Of a stretch of DNA of 64,000 nucleotides, positions 55,924 to 64,000 are shown piece after piece. Made by a program: the position numbers and the translations under genes. This DNA is from Antennarius striatus (Eukaryota > Chordata > Actinopteri > Lophiiformes > Antennariidae). Under the pieces are notes generated by a model, which saw only the letters and a program-made list of their open reading frames with translations, was not told where the DNA came from and did not search any database. The stretch is taken from assembly GCF_040054535.1 (NCBI RefSeq), contig NC_090793.1, forward strand, positions 19,990,001 to 20,054,000. Direction: 5' to 3'. Numbering within the stretch: position 1 is the first letter of the stretch; the number at the start of each line of letters is the position of its first letter.

Positions 55924-57761
55924 GTAAGGCCTCCCGTGGCTAACGTCACCGCTACCGAAATAGAACATGCTAGCGTCAGCTAGCGGAGCATGCTAACGCC
56001 AGCTAGCGGCTAGCTGAGCCGCTCAGCTGATTAAATGGAGTGTGTGTTGCTGTCTGTCTGACCGCTGCTCTGGTTTTAACAGACGACATCATCCGGTTGA
56101 ACAAGAAAGAGCAACAGTTCAAGAGGAGACAGGCTAACGGGAGGGGCCGACCGATCAATAGGAAGAACGGCCGCTTGACACCAGGGAGGGGGGTCCCGAG
56201 AGGTGAGGGCCCCCACCTCACCCCACCTCACCCCACCCCACCTCACCTCACCTGATCATTCACACCCACTCACCTGACTTTAACACGTGGATTGTGTTTC
56301 CTGGTCCTCACCAGCTGGTGGCGCTCAGCGAGGCGGAGGAGCACCGAGGTTAAGGAACGGAAGGGTCCCCCCACCCCCGGGTCGGCGGCGGGGTCAAGGG
56401 GTCATCACCGGCCTGGCAGCCAGGAGGCCGGGGGTCCTGCTCAAGCGGATCGGGGCCTTCAACAGACCAGCAGTCACCCAGGTAACGCAGTGGGTTAGCA
56501 GTAGGTTAGCCGACCCCCCCCCCCCAGATTAAAATTGAAATCCTGCTCTTGCGTTTCTCAGAAAAGAGGACAAAGAACGAAACCCTTCGTTCAGCATCCT
56601 GATACTCCGTACAGGAAGCCGGAGTTACCACGACGACCGTACAGGCAGAACGACCCTCAGAGAGGCCAGAACCCTGCGACGGTCCGGAGACCGTTTCACC
56701 TGCAGCGGAGGTGAGAACGCCTCGAGGTGTAAAAGCATCAAGATCTGGGTGGGTGTGGTCACCTGGTGGGTGGGAGTGGTCGACAGGTGGGTGGGTGGGG
56801 TCGACTGCAGCATCACACACTTGAATTCTTTTTAAGGCCGCTGCCGACGGTCCAGCAGACTCAGAGGGAAGCTCGCCAGGCGACCTTCCTGTTCCGCAGA
56901 GGACTGGAGGTAAGAGATGGTCATGTGACTCCGTGTTGTGTAGATCATCTTCATCTTAACAGGGGTTTCCTTTTTGATGATTTTCTAAAAAAATCATCCA
57001 AATCATACAGATGATTTGTTAGTTTTTGGTGAATTTATCTAAGCTGTTGCTCCGTGTTCCAGATCCAGACGCAGGTGAAGCCGAATCCTCGCTCAGCCCC
57101 CTTCAGAACTCGCCAGTGAGTCTCGTTTGACTTTAAATATATTTAAATTTTATTTTTTTAAAATTCTATTAAACAGCTCTATTGTTTCTGTGAATAAACA
57201 TATAAATATATAAGACTACGGATGACACATCTGGAGGGGAGAGGCCTTTGTCGGCGGTTTCGTTTTGTGATGCAATACAACTTTTCAACCACCAGGTGGC
57301 GCAACTCTTCAACCAACAGTGGAATCCTGACGGTTTCGATCGACAACCCCACAGCCAGGACTCAGCCAGAGTGAGCCCCCCACCGGTTTGACACCCCAGG
57401 TGGGGCTTGGTTTGTATTTCCTGGGATAAATTAGTGAATGTTCTCCGTAGGCCTGCTTCTGCTTGGACCCTCCACCCTCCGGCCACGCCCCCCGCCCCCA
57501 TCCAGGTGGACACGACGGAGAAGAAAATACCTAAAGGTGTGGCGCTTCAATTCGACATCAACAGCGTGGGGAAACCGGTGAGAGCTGGATGGTGGGATGG
57601 GGTCACTTTAAACACCAGACGGGTGGGTGAGCGTGATTTTTTTTTTTAAATTTTCACAGCAAACGTCGATGACCTTGAACGAGAGATTCCGCATCCTGAA
57701 GGACAAACGCGTCGCCACGGCGCAGAGCCCGAAGGGCAGCCGGTTCGTCACTGTCGGTTAG
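55851..57761 (+). CDS. fyttd1: FYTTD1 / UIF, UAP56-interacting mRNA export factor
   Basis: Nine exons: 55851-55923, 56083-56202, 56315-56481, 56562-56710, 56837-56909, 57063-57115, 57296-57370, 57451-57577 and 57660-57761. Phases join exactly to 312 aa, close to the human length (318, from memory). The protein is a nuclear adaptor that binds the helicase UAP56/DDX39B and hands mRNA to NXF1. The UAP56-binding motif KVDMSLDDIIRLNKKE is at 19-34, followed by an Arg/Gly/Pro-rich, basic middle region. Conserved blocks are GVITGLAARR, QATFLFRRGL, WRNSSTNSGILTVSIDNP, KIPKGVALQFDINSVGK and the C-terminus GSRFVTVG. Introns are compact (80-180 bp). AATAAA lies at 58,122-58,127. The ATG at 55,851 is the only in-frame start before the motif. 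Confidence 0.95.
56083..56202 (+). CDS. fyttd1: fyttd1 exon 2: UAP56-binding motif
   Basis: A 120-nt exon with DDIIRLNKKEQQFKRRQANG and RGRPINRKNGRLTPGRGVPR. It completes the helicase-binding motif and begins the basic region. Acceptor TTAACAG; donor GTGAGG. Confidence 0.94.
56315..56481 (+). CDS. fyttd1: fyttd1 exon 3
   Basis: A 167-nt exon with the conserved block QGVITGLAARRPGV, then IGAFNRPAVTQ. Arg/Gly/Pro-rich, likely RNA-binding. Acceptor CACCAG; donor GTAACG. Confidence 0.92.
56562..56710 (+). CDS. fyttd1: fyttd1 exon 4
   Basis: A 149-nt exon encoding KRGQRTKPFVQHPDTPYRKP, ELPRRPYRQNDPQRGQNPAT and VRRPFHLQR. This basic, poorly conserved linker is placed by its frame and good splice sites (TTCTCAG and GTGAGA). 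The preceding intron is only 80 bp. Confidence 0.88.
56837..56909 (+). CDS. fyttd1: fyttd1 exon 5
   Basis: A 73-nt exon encoding PLPTVQQTQREARQATFLFR and RGLE. The QATFLFRRGL block is a family hallmark. Acceptor TTTAAG; donor GTAAGA. Confidence 0.93.
57063..57115 (+). CDS. fyttd1: fyttd1 exon 6
   Basis: A 53-nt exon encoding IQTQVKPNPRSAPFRTR, ending in phase 2 before GTGAGT. Short but fixed by frame and by continuation into QWRNSS. Confidence 0.88.
57296..57370 (+). CDS. fyttd1: fyttd1 exon 7
   Basis: A 75-nt exon encoding QWRNSSTNSGILTVSIDNPT and ARTQP. It matches the conserved human block QWRTSTTNGGILTVSIDNP as remembered. Acceptor CACCAG; donor GTGAGC. Confidence 0.94.
57451..57577 (+). 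CDS. fyttd1: fyttd1 exon 8
   Basis: A 127-nt exon encoding a Pro-rich start (WTLHPPATPPAPIQVD) and the conserved KKIPKGVALQFDINSVGKP. Acceptor CCGTAG; donor GTGAGA. Confidence 0.94.
57660..57761 (+). CDS. fyttd1: fyttd1 exon 9: C-terminus and stop
   Basis: A 102-nt coding part with QTSMTLNERFRILKDKRVAT, AQSPKGSRFVTVG and TAG. Three bases after the stop comes GAG then GTGAGA, a good donor, with an acceptor CTCACCAG at 57,826. A 62-bp 3'-UTR intron is therefore possible. Confidence 0.94.
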   Translation, partial: QTSMTLNERFRILKDKRVATAQSPKGSRFVTVG

Positions 57762-58121
57762 GAGGTGAGACGATAAACGCTGACACGCGGTGAACTCCAC
57801 CTGCCCCTGACCTTTGACCTCACCAGGAGGAGGGGCGGCGGCCACGACGCAAACGAGACGCAAAGCGGCTGGAGCGGGAATCCGACTGGAGGACTGTGTG
57901 TTCGTCGTCCATCACTGTACTCCCGTGTGTGTGTGTATTGTGGACATTCTGTAGTGCAGCAGAGGAACTTTGCCCCGCCCCCTTTTGGCATCACAACCGA
58001 TGCCATCTTGGACCCCTCCCCCCAGGAGTGAGCCTACAGAGAGGATGCTGCTGCGGCCGGGGCGGCGCCTCTGCTCAATATCTGTTTTTGACATACTGAA
58101 TTGTTTTGTATCGTTTCTGCA

Positions 58122-58127
58122 AATAAA
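58122..58127 (+). terminator. fyttd1 polyadenylation signal
   Basis: AATAAA about 360 bp after the fyttd1 stop codon, followed by a T-rich stretch (CTGTTTCTCTTT) suited to 3'-end formation. Confidence 0.75.
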
Positions 58128-58329
58128 TCTGTTTCTCTTTAAGGATGTTTCAGATGGTTTGTGGGTCAGGACCGGAACCGGGCTGGAACTGGGTTAGAAC
58201 CAGGACGTGTGTGTGTGTGTGTGCGCTTCAGGTTCATAGATAATAAATCCATCACATCCTGAAGGATTTAAATTCACCTCAAGTTTAGTGAGACGTTGAG
58301 AAATGGAATTTTGGAATCTGAATATTGCT

Positions 58330-58335
58330 TTTATT
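58330..58335 (-). terminator. tsc22d2 polyadenylation signal
   Basis: AATAAA on the minus strand, about 1.2 kb after the tsc22d2 stop. It gives a long 3' UTR and places the two convergent 3' ends within about 200 bp of each other. Confidence 0.6.
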
Positions 58336-59379
58336 TAAATACATTAAAATTTGCAATGTAACAAAACTATTGGCATATGAAATTCAAACACCATTTATAT
58401 GAACAAAACATGGCTCACTTCAATGTCCTGTGACCAGTGTCGGTAACACCAGCTCGTTTCTCTGCCAGCTGTCGCTTCCCCAGGTACACTTTTCACAGAC
58501 TATCTTACAATACGAGTGCTGAATAAAAATGAGGTAAGAAAGTGGTTTGAAGATTACAGAACATGCAGAACATGCTGAACAGCAACAAAATATTTTGTGA
58601 GGAAGCAAGTAACAAAAAAAAAAAGTGTGCATTTAAAAATAATCAATTTACACAGCTTTTGCATCTTTGGTTACAAAGAAGGTTGATTTCACAGCTCCAC
58701 CCCCCTCCCCTCCTCCCACACATTGGCCACCCCCAGAAAGACTGGGGTTTTAAAAAAAGGAAAAAGGAGGGAGGTATGGTAACATGAATTCATTTTTTCA
58801 CGCCGCCTGCAGGTGGCGCTCTGCTCTGATGTCGCCGTCGCAACAGAATCTGGATTTAGTGTCTGACATTTTTCAAATTGCTGATGATGCATTTGTCTAC
58901 AATTAAAGGTAAAGCGTTGCCATGGTAACGTCTACTGGGGAGGGAAAACAAACAAACAAAAAAAAACGAATGGAGGGCTGTTAATCAAAAATTGTTCATT
59001 TATGAAAATAGCAGCCCTGTAATAAATAAAATACTTAACAGTAGAACTCAAACTGATGTAAGGGTCGGACTGGATGTGACGGCAGCGGTGCAGTGCTTCA
59101 ACGCCCCCACCCCAAGCCCCGCCCCCACTCCCCCCCACAGCTGACTTTACAACACAGCGGCACCAAGTTTCTCCTGAGAGCCACGCCCATCTGTCCATGC
59201 CCACAGCTGGAGTCAGGGGTCAGGGGTCGCGGGCCAGTGCGGCTCGGGCCTGGAGAAGCCTGGACACGCCTGTCGTCTGAAGCCCCGCCCACAGCCTTCC
59301 TGGAGACTACGCCTCCACACACCTTCGCTGTCTCTCTCGAAGATTGCATTAACACTGGAAAGGCCCACAGTACAGATGC

Positions 59380-59444
59380 ACGCGCGCGCACACACGCACA
59401 TGCACACGCACACACACACGCGCATACACACACACACACACACT
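59380..59444. repeat. (CA)n-rich microsatellite in tsc22d2 3' UTR
   Basis: Interrupted CA repeat with CG and CATG interruptions, within the 3' UTR of tsc22d2, so UG-rich on the transcript. Confidence 0.9.
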
Positions 59445-59559
59445 GTACTCTGTGGTCAAGCTGGTGGCTTCTTTTTAATTTCACATACACGATTTGTAAT
59501 GAGTTGCAGATACGATGCTCGTGGCCCTGCCCCCTTCGGGGAGCCAGGCTTCGCCCCCT

Positions 59560-59862
59560 TCAAGCCGAGGTGACGTTGGGCTGCAGCTGCTGGGCGGGGT
59601 CGGGCGGCGTCTGGAGCTGCTGCTGCGGTTTGGGGTGGGGCTGCTGCAGCTGGGGGGGCTGCGACGGGTGAGGGGGCGTGGCCCCGGAGCCGGGGGCCGG
59701 TTGGGCGGGCAGCTGGGACAGCTGCTCGTTGTTGGCGAGCGACTTGAGCACGGCGTTCTCGCGCTCCAGCACCGAGTTCCTCTCGTACAGCTCCTTGATC
59801 TGCTCCTTCAGCACCTCCACCTCCTCACGCACCGCGTACATCAGGTGGCTCTTCACCAGGTC
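59560..59862 (-). CDS. tsc22d2: tsc22d2 last exon: TSC box, leucine zipper and Gln/Pro tail
   Basis: It begins [20 protein letters not shown] (TSC box), followed by the zipper [20 protein letters not shown], then a tail rich in Pro and Gln ending LQPNVTSA and TGA (59562-59560). Acceptor CCACAG follows a poly-pyrimidine C-run. The zipper carries Tyr in KELYERN where mammals have Ile or Val. Confidence 0.95.
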   Translation of the reverse strand, partial: DLVKSHLMYAVREEVEVLKEQIKELYERNSVLERENAVLKSLANNEQLSQLPAQPAPGSGATPPHPSQPPQLQQPHPKPQQQLQTPPDPAQQLQPNVTSA

Positions 59863-61073
59863 CTGTGGGGGGGGGGCATCAGAGGAAGGGGTCACTACAT
59901 TTATCCACTTCAGACGTATTTGTGTATTCATGAGTAAATTGAGCTTCTTTTCACTGTTGTTTTGCTGTTTTATAGAAGTAAACAACTGTTTGGATGTTTG
60001 AGGTGTCACGAAAGCTAAAATATTAGCGTCTGCGTCTCCACGACGTTCTACTGCTGATTACTAAAGAACACAAAAAGCTAGAAATAAACTTTTTTTCCTG
60101 ATGAAAGAATAGATTCTAGACCACATGTGTCAAACTCAAGGCCCGGGGGCCAAATGTGGCCCTCCACATCATTTCATGTGGCCCACGAGAGAATAAAACG
60201 TCCGAGTGTCTAAAAATAAATTGGTCAAAAGTGTGCTTTGACCAAAAACTACATTTCCCACAATGCAGTACTTCAGCCCATCTTAACTCTGACAAAACGT
60301 AGTGAACAAAGTTAACGTCCTAACTTTTGTCTGATGTTATTTTTCTTTATTGATTGATAGTTTGATCCTTGATTGATGGAGTTCTGTGGGTTTAATAACC
60401 TGACAAATGAAAAGGATTTATGTTAGAACAGAGAAACAAACAAACATGTTTTTTCTGTCTAACTGTAATGTTTGGAACTAGAATCAGTCAGAAATTCAGT
60501 TATTTAACATTAAGGAGTAGTTACATTTAGTTACATTACACTGAGTTACATTTAGTTACATTTATTAGTTACATTAAGGAGTAGTTACATTTAGTTACAT
60601 TACACTGAGTTACATTTAGTTACATTTATCAGTTACATCTGGCCCTTTGAGGACAGCAGTTGATGAGGCCCTCGGTGAAAATGAGTTTGACCCCCCCCTG
60701 ATCTAGACTTTCCTTTATAGTTTCTCTGTTTCAGGATCACTCACCATTGCCTGTTCGATTTTATTATCAATGGCTGCGACGTTGGTTCCAGAGGCTCTGT
60801 GTGAGAGAAAAGAAGGAGATCGTCCCGTTAGAGAAACACAGCGGGTTTGGGGTTTGAACCTCCTGCTGGGAATCTTCTAAGCAGAAAAATTGTAGAACAA
60901 CACATTCCTCCACAAACAGCTGCATTAGATCACACCACTAATCAATCGGTCTGAGACCCCCCCTACCCTGGATACCAGCGTCTCGCCCGGCGGGTCAGCG
61001 GGTCGCAGGTTGCCCGGCGACCCGGTTTCCCGCGGTAACAGCACGAGGGGCTGTAGGAGAAGGAGGACGGCAT
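59560..61073 (-). CDS. tsc22d2: TSC22 domain family protein 2, short isoform
   Basis: Three exons in transcript order: 60967-61073, 60745-60796 and 59560-59862. They join in frame to 153 aa. TSC-box proteins are leucine-zipper regulators that homo- or heterodimerise and act in transcriptional repression and cell-volume or growth signalling. The N-terminal 36 residues ([15 protein letters not shown]...) are Cys/Arg-rich and unfamiliar. [17 protein letters not shown] leads into the TSC box [20 protein letters not shown], then a zipper with heptad leucines ([20 protein letters not shown]). A Gln/Pro tail ends QPNVTSA. The [10 protein letters not shown] and PNVTSA ends match TSC22D2 rather than D1, D3 or D4 as remembered. 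The long N-terminal exon of the large isoform is not in the window up to 64,000. A GC box and TATA-like element precede exon 1. Confidence 0.88.
59863..60744 (-). other. tsc22d2 intron 2
   Basis: An 882-bp intron. About two thirds of it is transposon copy C (60,114-60,708); the rest shows nothing notable. Confidence 0.85.
60114..60708. mobile_element. GTCAAACTCA-family non-autonomous DNA transposon, copy C
   Basis: The best-preserved copy. The left end is CTAGACCACATGTGTCAAAC followed by TCAAGGCCCGGGGGCC; the reverse complement of the right end is CTAGATCAGGGGGGGTCAAA followed by CTCATTTTCACCGAGG. The terminal inverted repeat is thus about 23 bp. The interior holds a reversed version of the ATGTAACTAA array (as TTAGTTACAT). 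No transposase is encoded. The TIR resembles hAT-type fish MITEs, but the superfamily is not proven. Confidence 0.82.
60745..60796 (-). CDS. tsc22d2: tsc22d2 exon 2
   Basis: A 52-nt exon, the size shared by TSC22 family genes, encoding [17 protein letters not shown]. Acceptor CACACAG; donor GTGAGT. Confidence 0.93.
60967..61073 (-). CDS. tsc22d2: tsc22d2 alternative first coding exon
   Basis: A 107-nt coding exon from the ATG at 61073 to donor GTAGGG at 60966, encoding [20 protein letters not shown] and a basic tail ending RRWYP. The frame passes correctly to exon 2 via a split Gly codon. The upstream promoter motifs support it, but I cannot match the residues to a known N-terminus, so confidence is lower than for the other two exons. 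Confidence 0.6.
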
Positions 61074-61149
61074 GGCGCTGCAGCCGGCGGTGGGGGGAGC
61101 AAACCGGACAGGGGTCGCCGGGGGCGACTGGCACCACGTTAAGAGGGGG

Positions 61150-61205
61150 GAAACAAGACCCGATGGGCGGGGCCGTCCGAGGCGGACCTTTATCTATAGA
61201 TATCC
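61150..61205 (-). promoter_or_regulatory. Core promoter of the short tsc22d2 transcript
   Basis: On the minus strand TCTATAGATAAAGG (TATA-like, 61,187-61,200) is followed by a GC box GGCCCCGCCC about 20 bp downstream and by the ATG about 115 bp downstream. The spacing suits a start site near 61,165. Motif-based inference only. Confidence 0.45.
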
Positions 61206-62105
61206 CTCCGCCGGGTTCAGCTGCCAGAGGATTGTATGGAGGCCAGCGAGCGCCAAACGCAACACGTTGTTTTAAATTAAATATAGAGTTAAAATGAGTC
61301 AGTTGTGTTTATTTTAATTGTTTTTTCCATTTTTGTAAAAATGGGGGGGGGATCAATAATAACTAAAGTGAAAAAGGCGAATCGTGAGTCACATTTTTAA
61401 ATTTATGCCCCAGAAAGATGAGCCAGAACTCTTGTAACCGTGGAAACAAAATAAAACCTCCACAACTAAGAAAAAAGAGAGATAAATAGCAAAAAGTCAG
61501 CATTTCAGCCAGTTGAGAAAAGTTGTGTTGGTAAAATCTGTGTGACAAACAAAAACGTAATTTGTAATCAGAGAAAAAGAATAATTATTTTACCAGTAAC
61601 TTTACTTTCATTGTCGCTCATGTTCTGGTTTAAACTGCTGGTGCTCCTGAATGCAGGTGGGGTTATGTGATGAACCTCAACAGAAAACGTTTGTTCATGC
61701 ATGACTGACTTTTTTGAGTCATCATGACTCTTAAAATGCAGTTCTCAGAATAAAAACTTTCTTTATCCTGTTGATCCCAAATGAACTCTGCCTTTTGTGG
61801 AGGAAACGACAGCGTTACCAGCGGTAGTGAATGCTCACCGCTCCAGCGTCACGCCTTCATGTCAGCGTCATGTTTGCACACCAGAGGGACGGTGATTGGT
61901 GGTCTGGTCACACGTGTACAGTGACCCAGAAACCAGATGGACCTCTGCACCTGCTGCACCCCAGAAACGGGTTTGGACCAGCCGGCGCTGCAGCTGCAGA
62001 GACCTCCAGTACCCATAATCCCCCTGTGCACAGTGATTTGATGCACGATGGGCCCAAATCCTGACTGTCCTGCACTGTTGCTATGCTAACGGGCTGCCGT
62101 AGCCA

Positions 62106-62150
<45 letters not shown>

Positions 62151-63380
62151 TCTGTTTCAGATCGATGCAGATCTGTTGGTGCACCCGAACAGTCAGTCGG
62201 AATCATGAATATTTATGAGATGAATATGGATTAAAGTATTTCCTTCTGCGTTTGCAAAACTATAGCAGTGTAGCTAAAATCATTAACCAATACCAACGAA
62301 TTGGTTAATGATCAATTAATAAACTATCCATACAAATAAACCAGTTACTTCAGATTGTTTTAAAAAAATGAAGCGTTACACATTTGTCCACCAGAGGGCG
62401 CTGCCCAATCTTATTTACCAAATTCCCGCTGAACATAATGAGGGTGACTGAAAGTGGACATCAGTTTGGATACAACCCCCCCCCCCCCACAGGACACTAT
62501 GTTCTGTTCCTCATCTCATTCATGTGTGTGAAGCCAGTCGATGGTTATCAGGCCTGAGGCGGGGATGTTCCTCATTCCGCCGCCGATAACGCCGCCACTC
62601 ACTGACGCTCCTCCTGCATGATGTCCGCCTGACATGAACAATGTGTGAGAAAAATGACACACAGAGCGACAAGCATGCATCTGGCATGTGGTCACGCCCA
62701 CGGCATCACCGACACGACACAAAACTGTCAGGAAACAACTTTCAGAATGTTTTAAGCTTTATGTGACTTCCTCCCAACTGGTTACACAACCCGGTTAAAG
62801 TGCTGCAATCTCAGCTTCTTCCTGCACCGAAAGGGTTAAATATAGACCAGAATGGAGCTTCTAGGAATCCTTTTTTCTGTCAAGCACAGGCCCCCAACTT
62901 TACAGGTTACACCCTTACTGCTTCAAAATTTGAGGCCAAACCTCACGGGCCGAGAAAAAGGCTTATTATTATTACCTAAAATGCAATGTGACGTATTGAG
63001 ATTGCTTCTTATGCGCTCTAAAACCCCAGAGATACGCAACATGTGATTGGCTAATGATGGCCTCGTAACTATGGAAACTGGAAAACATCAACAACAAAAG
63101 AAATATTTCTCATATTGTCTAAGGAATGCGATGGAAGCGCTCGAGGCAGGACTGGGGGTGATGGGTTGTAGTTCCGCCTTGGGGCTTAGTCAAAAAACAA
63201 CCATAATAATCTGAATCAAAGTTCTATCAGGACGTCATGTGTTGCTTCTGAAGCGAATAGAAATAAACCTCTGGCTCTCATGTCAAACACAAGTACTTGT
63301 TTGAGCTCTTGGCTTCCATGCAAAACGTTTACATGCAAAGAAAATCCTCCTCCAGCTCCGAGAGGGAAGAAGAAACGCGT
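61206..63380. other. Flank upstream of tsc22d2, no gene recognised
   Basis: AT-rich sequence with a GT repeat (62,109-62,149), a C-run (62,476-62,490) and short open frames lacking family resemblance. It could include the intron or distal promoter of the long tsc22d2 isoform, whose first exon must lie beyond 64,000 if it exists here. Confidence 0.6.
62109..62149. repeat. (GT)n microsatellite
   Basis: About 20 uninterrupted GT units in the tsc22d2 5' flank. Confidence 0.95.
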
Positions 63381-63690
63381 TTTATCCCCGTAGGGAAATC
63401 ATTTTTCCACTGTTTTTAATCTATTTTTCATGTACAGGCCCCTGCATGCATACAGACACAGACACAGACACACACACACACACACACAGAGGCCTGTAAG
63501 CATGCAAGTAGAGGGGAGATTGACGGTATAGCTACAGACAGCTAAGTCGCGTTCTGCCCAAGCCGGTGCCTTGCTCAAGGGGCACCCCTACCAGTCCACA
63601 CCCCAAACCCTTCAGTCCACATGGGTCTTGAACCAGCCACCCTCCGACCACCACCCCCCCAGTGGACTGACCCCCCACCGTCCTGCGTCA
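63380..63690. mobile_element. Fish retroposon-like repeat fragment
   Basis: CGGTGCCTTGCTCAAGGGGC, ACCAGTCCACACCCCAAACC and GGTCTTGAACCAGCCACCCT match the order of a very common teleost interspersed repeat as remembered (TGCTCAAGGGCAC, CCAGTCC, GGACTTGAACC). It also contains a CA run (63,467-63,489). Family name not certain. Confidence 0.55.
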
Positions 63691-64000
63691 CAAGTCAAAC
63701 AGAATAGAAAAATTAGCGTGTGATAGATCAAAGGTCAAACCCCGACAGGGTAATGGGCGGGGCTGAGATCAAGCGTACGATTATGCAACCGACTCCCCCC
63801 TGACAGATGACATGCAGTTTACAGAAGACACTGGTTGACGAGCCGGGGGGGGGGGGTGTTTAGCGTTAGCCACGACTCAGGAATGTCAATACGACGTCCA
63901 TTAAAGGCAGAACCGTCAGGTGGAGCATGGAGGGGGGGTGGAGCCAATCCAAACATGGAATCGCTGTCATTCCTGGCCTCCAGCAGAATATAAATAAAGG
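63691..64000. other. Window end, no feature recognised
   Basis: The last 310 bases contain a G-run (63,846-63,857) but no gene, splice pattern or known repeat that I can support. Confidence 0.6.

Noticed and set aside
59093..59671. A 192-codon plus-strand frame over the tsc22d2 3' UTR and last exon.
   Set aside because: Antisense to the TSC-box exon and rich in CA-repeat codons; not a gene.
60925..61137. A 70-codon minus-strand frame beginning MVPVAPGDPCPVCSPHRRL over the tsc22d2 first exon.
   Set aside because: It is in a different frame from the one that joins exon 2 and runs past the splice donor; the ATG at 61,073 gives a phase-correct product.

Overview
The window is vertebrate genomic DNA, most probably from a ray-finned fish. 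Four split genes can be rebuilt exon by exon with matching splice phases: ephb3, a class II CPD photolyase (a DNA-repair gene absent from placental mammals), fyttd1 and tsc22d2. Several dispersed repeats resemble families I know from teleosts. The introns and intergenic DNA are rich in CA/GT, ATG/CAT, CTC and CAGA microsatellites and homopolymer C/G runs. Species cannot be settled from the window.

Layout. (1) 1-17,040, minus strand: 5' two thirds of an EphB receptor tyrosine kinase, best matching EPHB3. Eleven exons run from the signal peptide (ATG at 17,040) to the start of the kinase domain; the gene leaves the window at base 1. (2) 17,041-27,737: GC-rich ephb3 5' flank, then intergenic DNA with microsatellites, a perfect 20-bp-arm palindrome and a 277-bp CAGA array. 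(3) 27,738-28,110: truncated copy of the photolyase last exon and 3' UTR. (4) 28,111-50,962: one continuous 22.9-kb minisatellite with a 21-bp unit, about 1,090 copies, with nested higher-order duplications. (5) 51,045-55,079, minus strand: complete nine-exon photolyase gene (503 aa), whose intron 5 holds a second, 435-bp block of the same minisatellite. (6) 55,851-58,127, plus strand: complete nine-exon fyttd1 (312 aa), head to head with the photolyase across about 770 bp. (7) 58,310-61,200, minus strand: a short isoform of tsc22d2 (153 aa), tail to tail with fyttd1. (8) 61,200-64,000: flank with no gene recognised.

The four genes are not a pathway. EphB3 is a cell-surface guidance receptor, the photolyase repairs UV dimers, FYTTD1 is a nuclear mRNA-export adaptor and TSC22D2 is a TSC-box leucine-zipper regulator. 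As I recall, EPHB3, FYTTD1 and TSC22D2 all lie on the long arm of human chromosome 3, so the linkage looks ancestral.

The most unusual feature is the giant minisatellite. It lies between the real photolyase 3' end and a decayed duplicate of that 3' end, and a sister block sits in intron 5. This arrangement suggests that unequal exchange between arrays duplicated the end of the gene and that one array then expanded. All coordinates, splice sites and translations were read by eye; homology calls rest on remembered family sequences, not searches.
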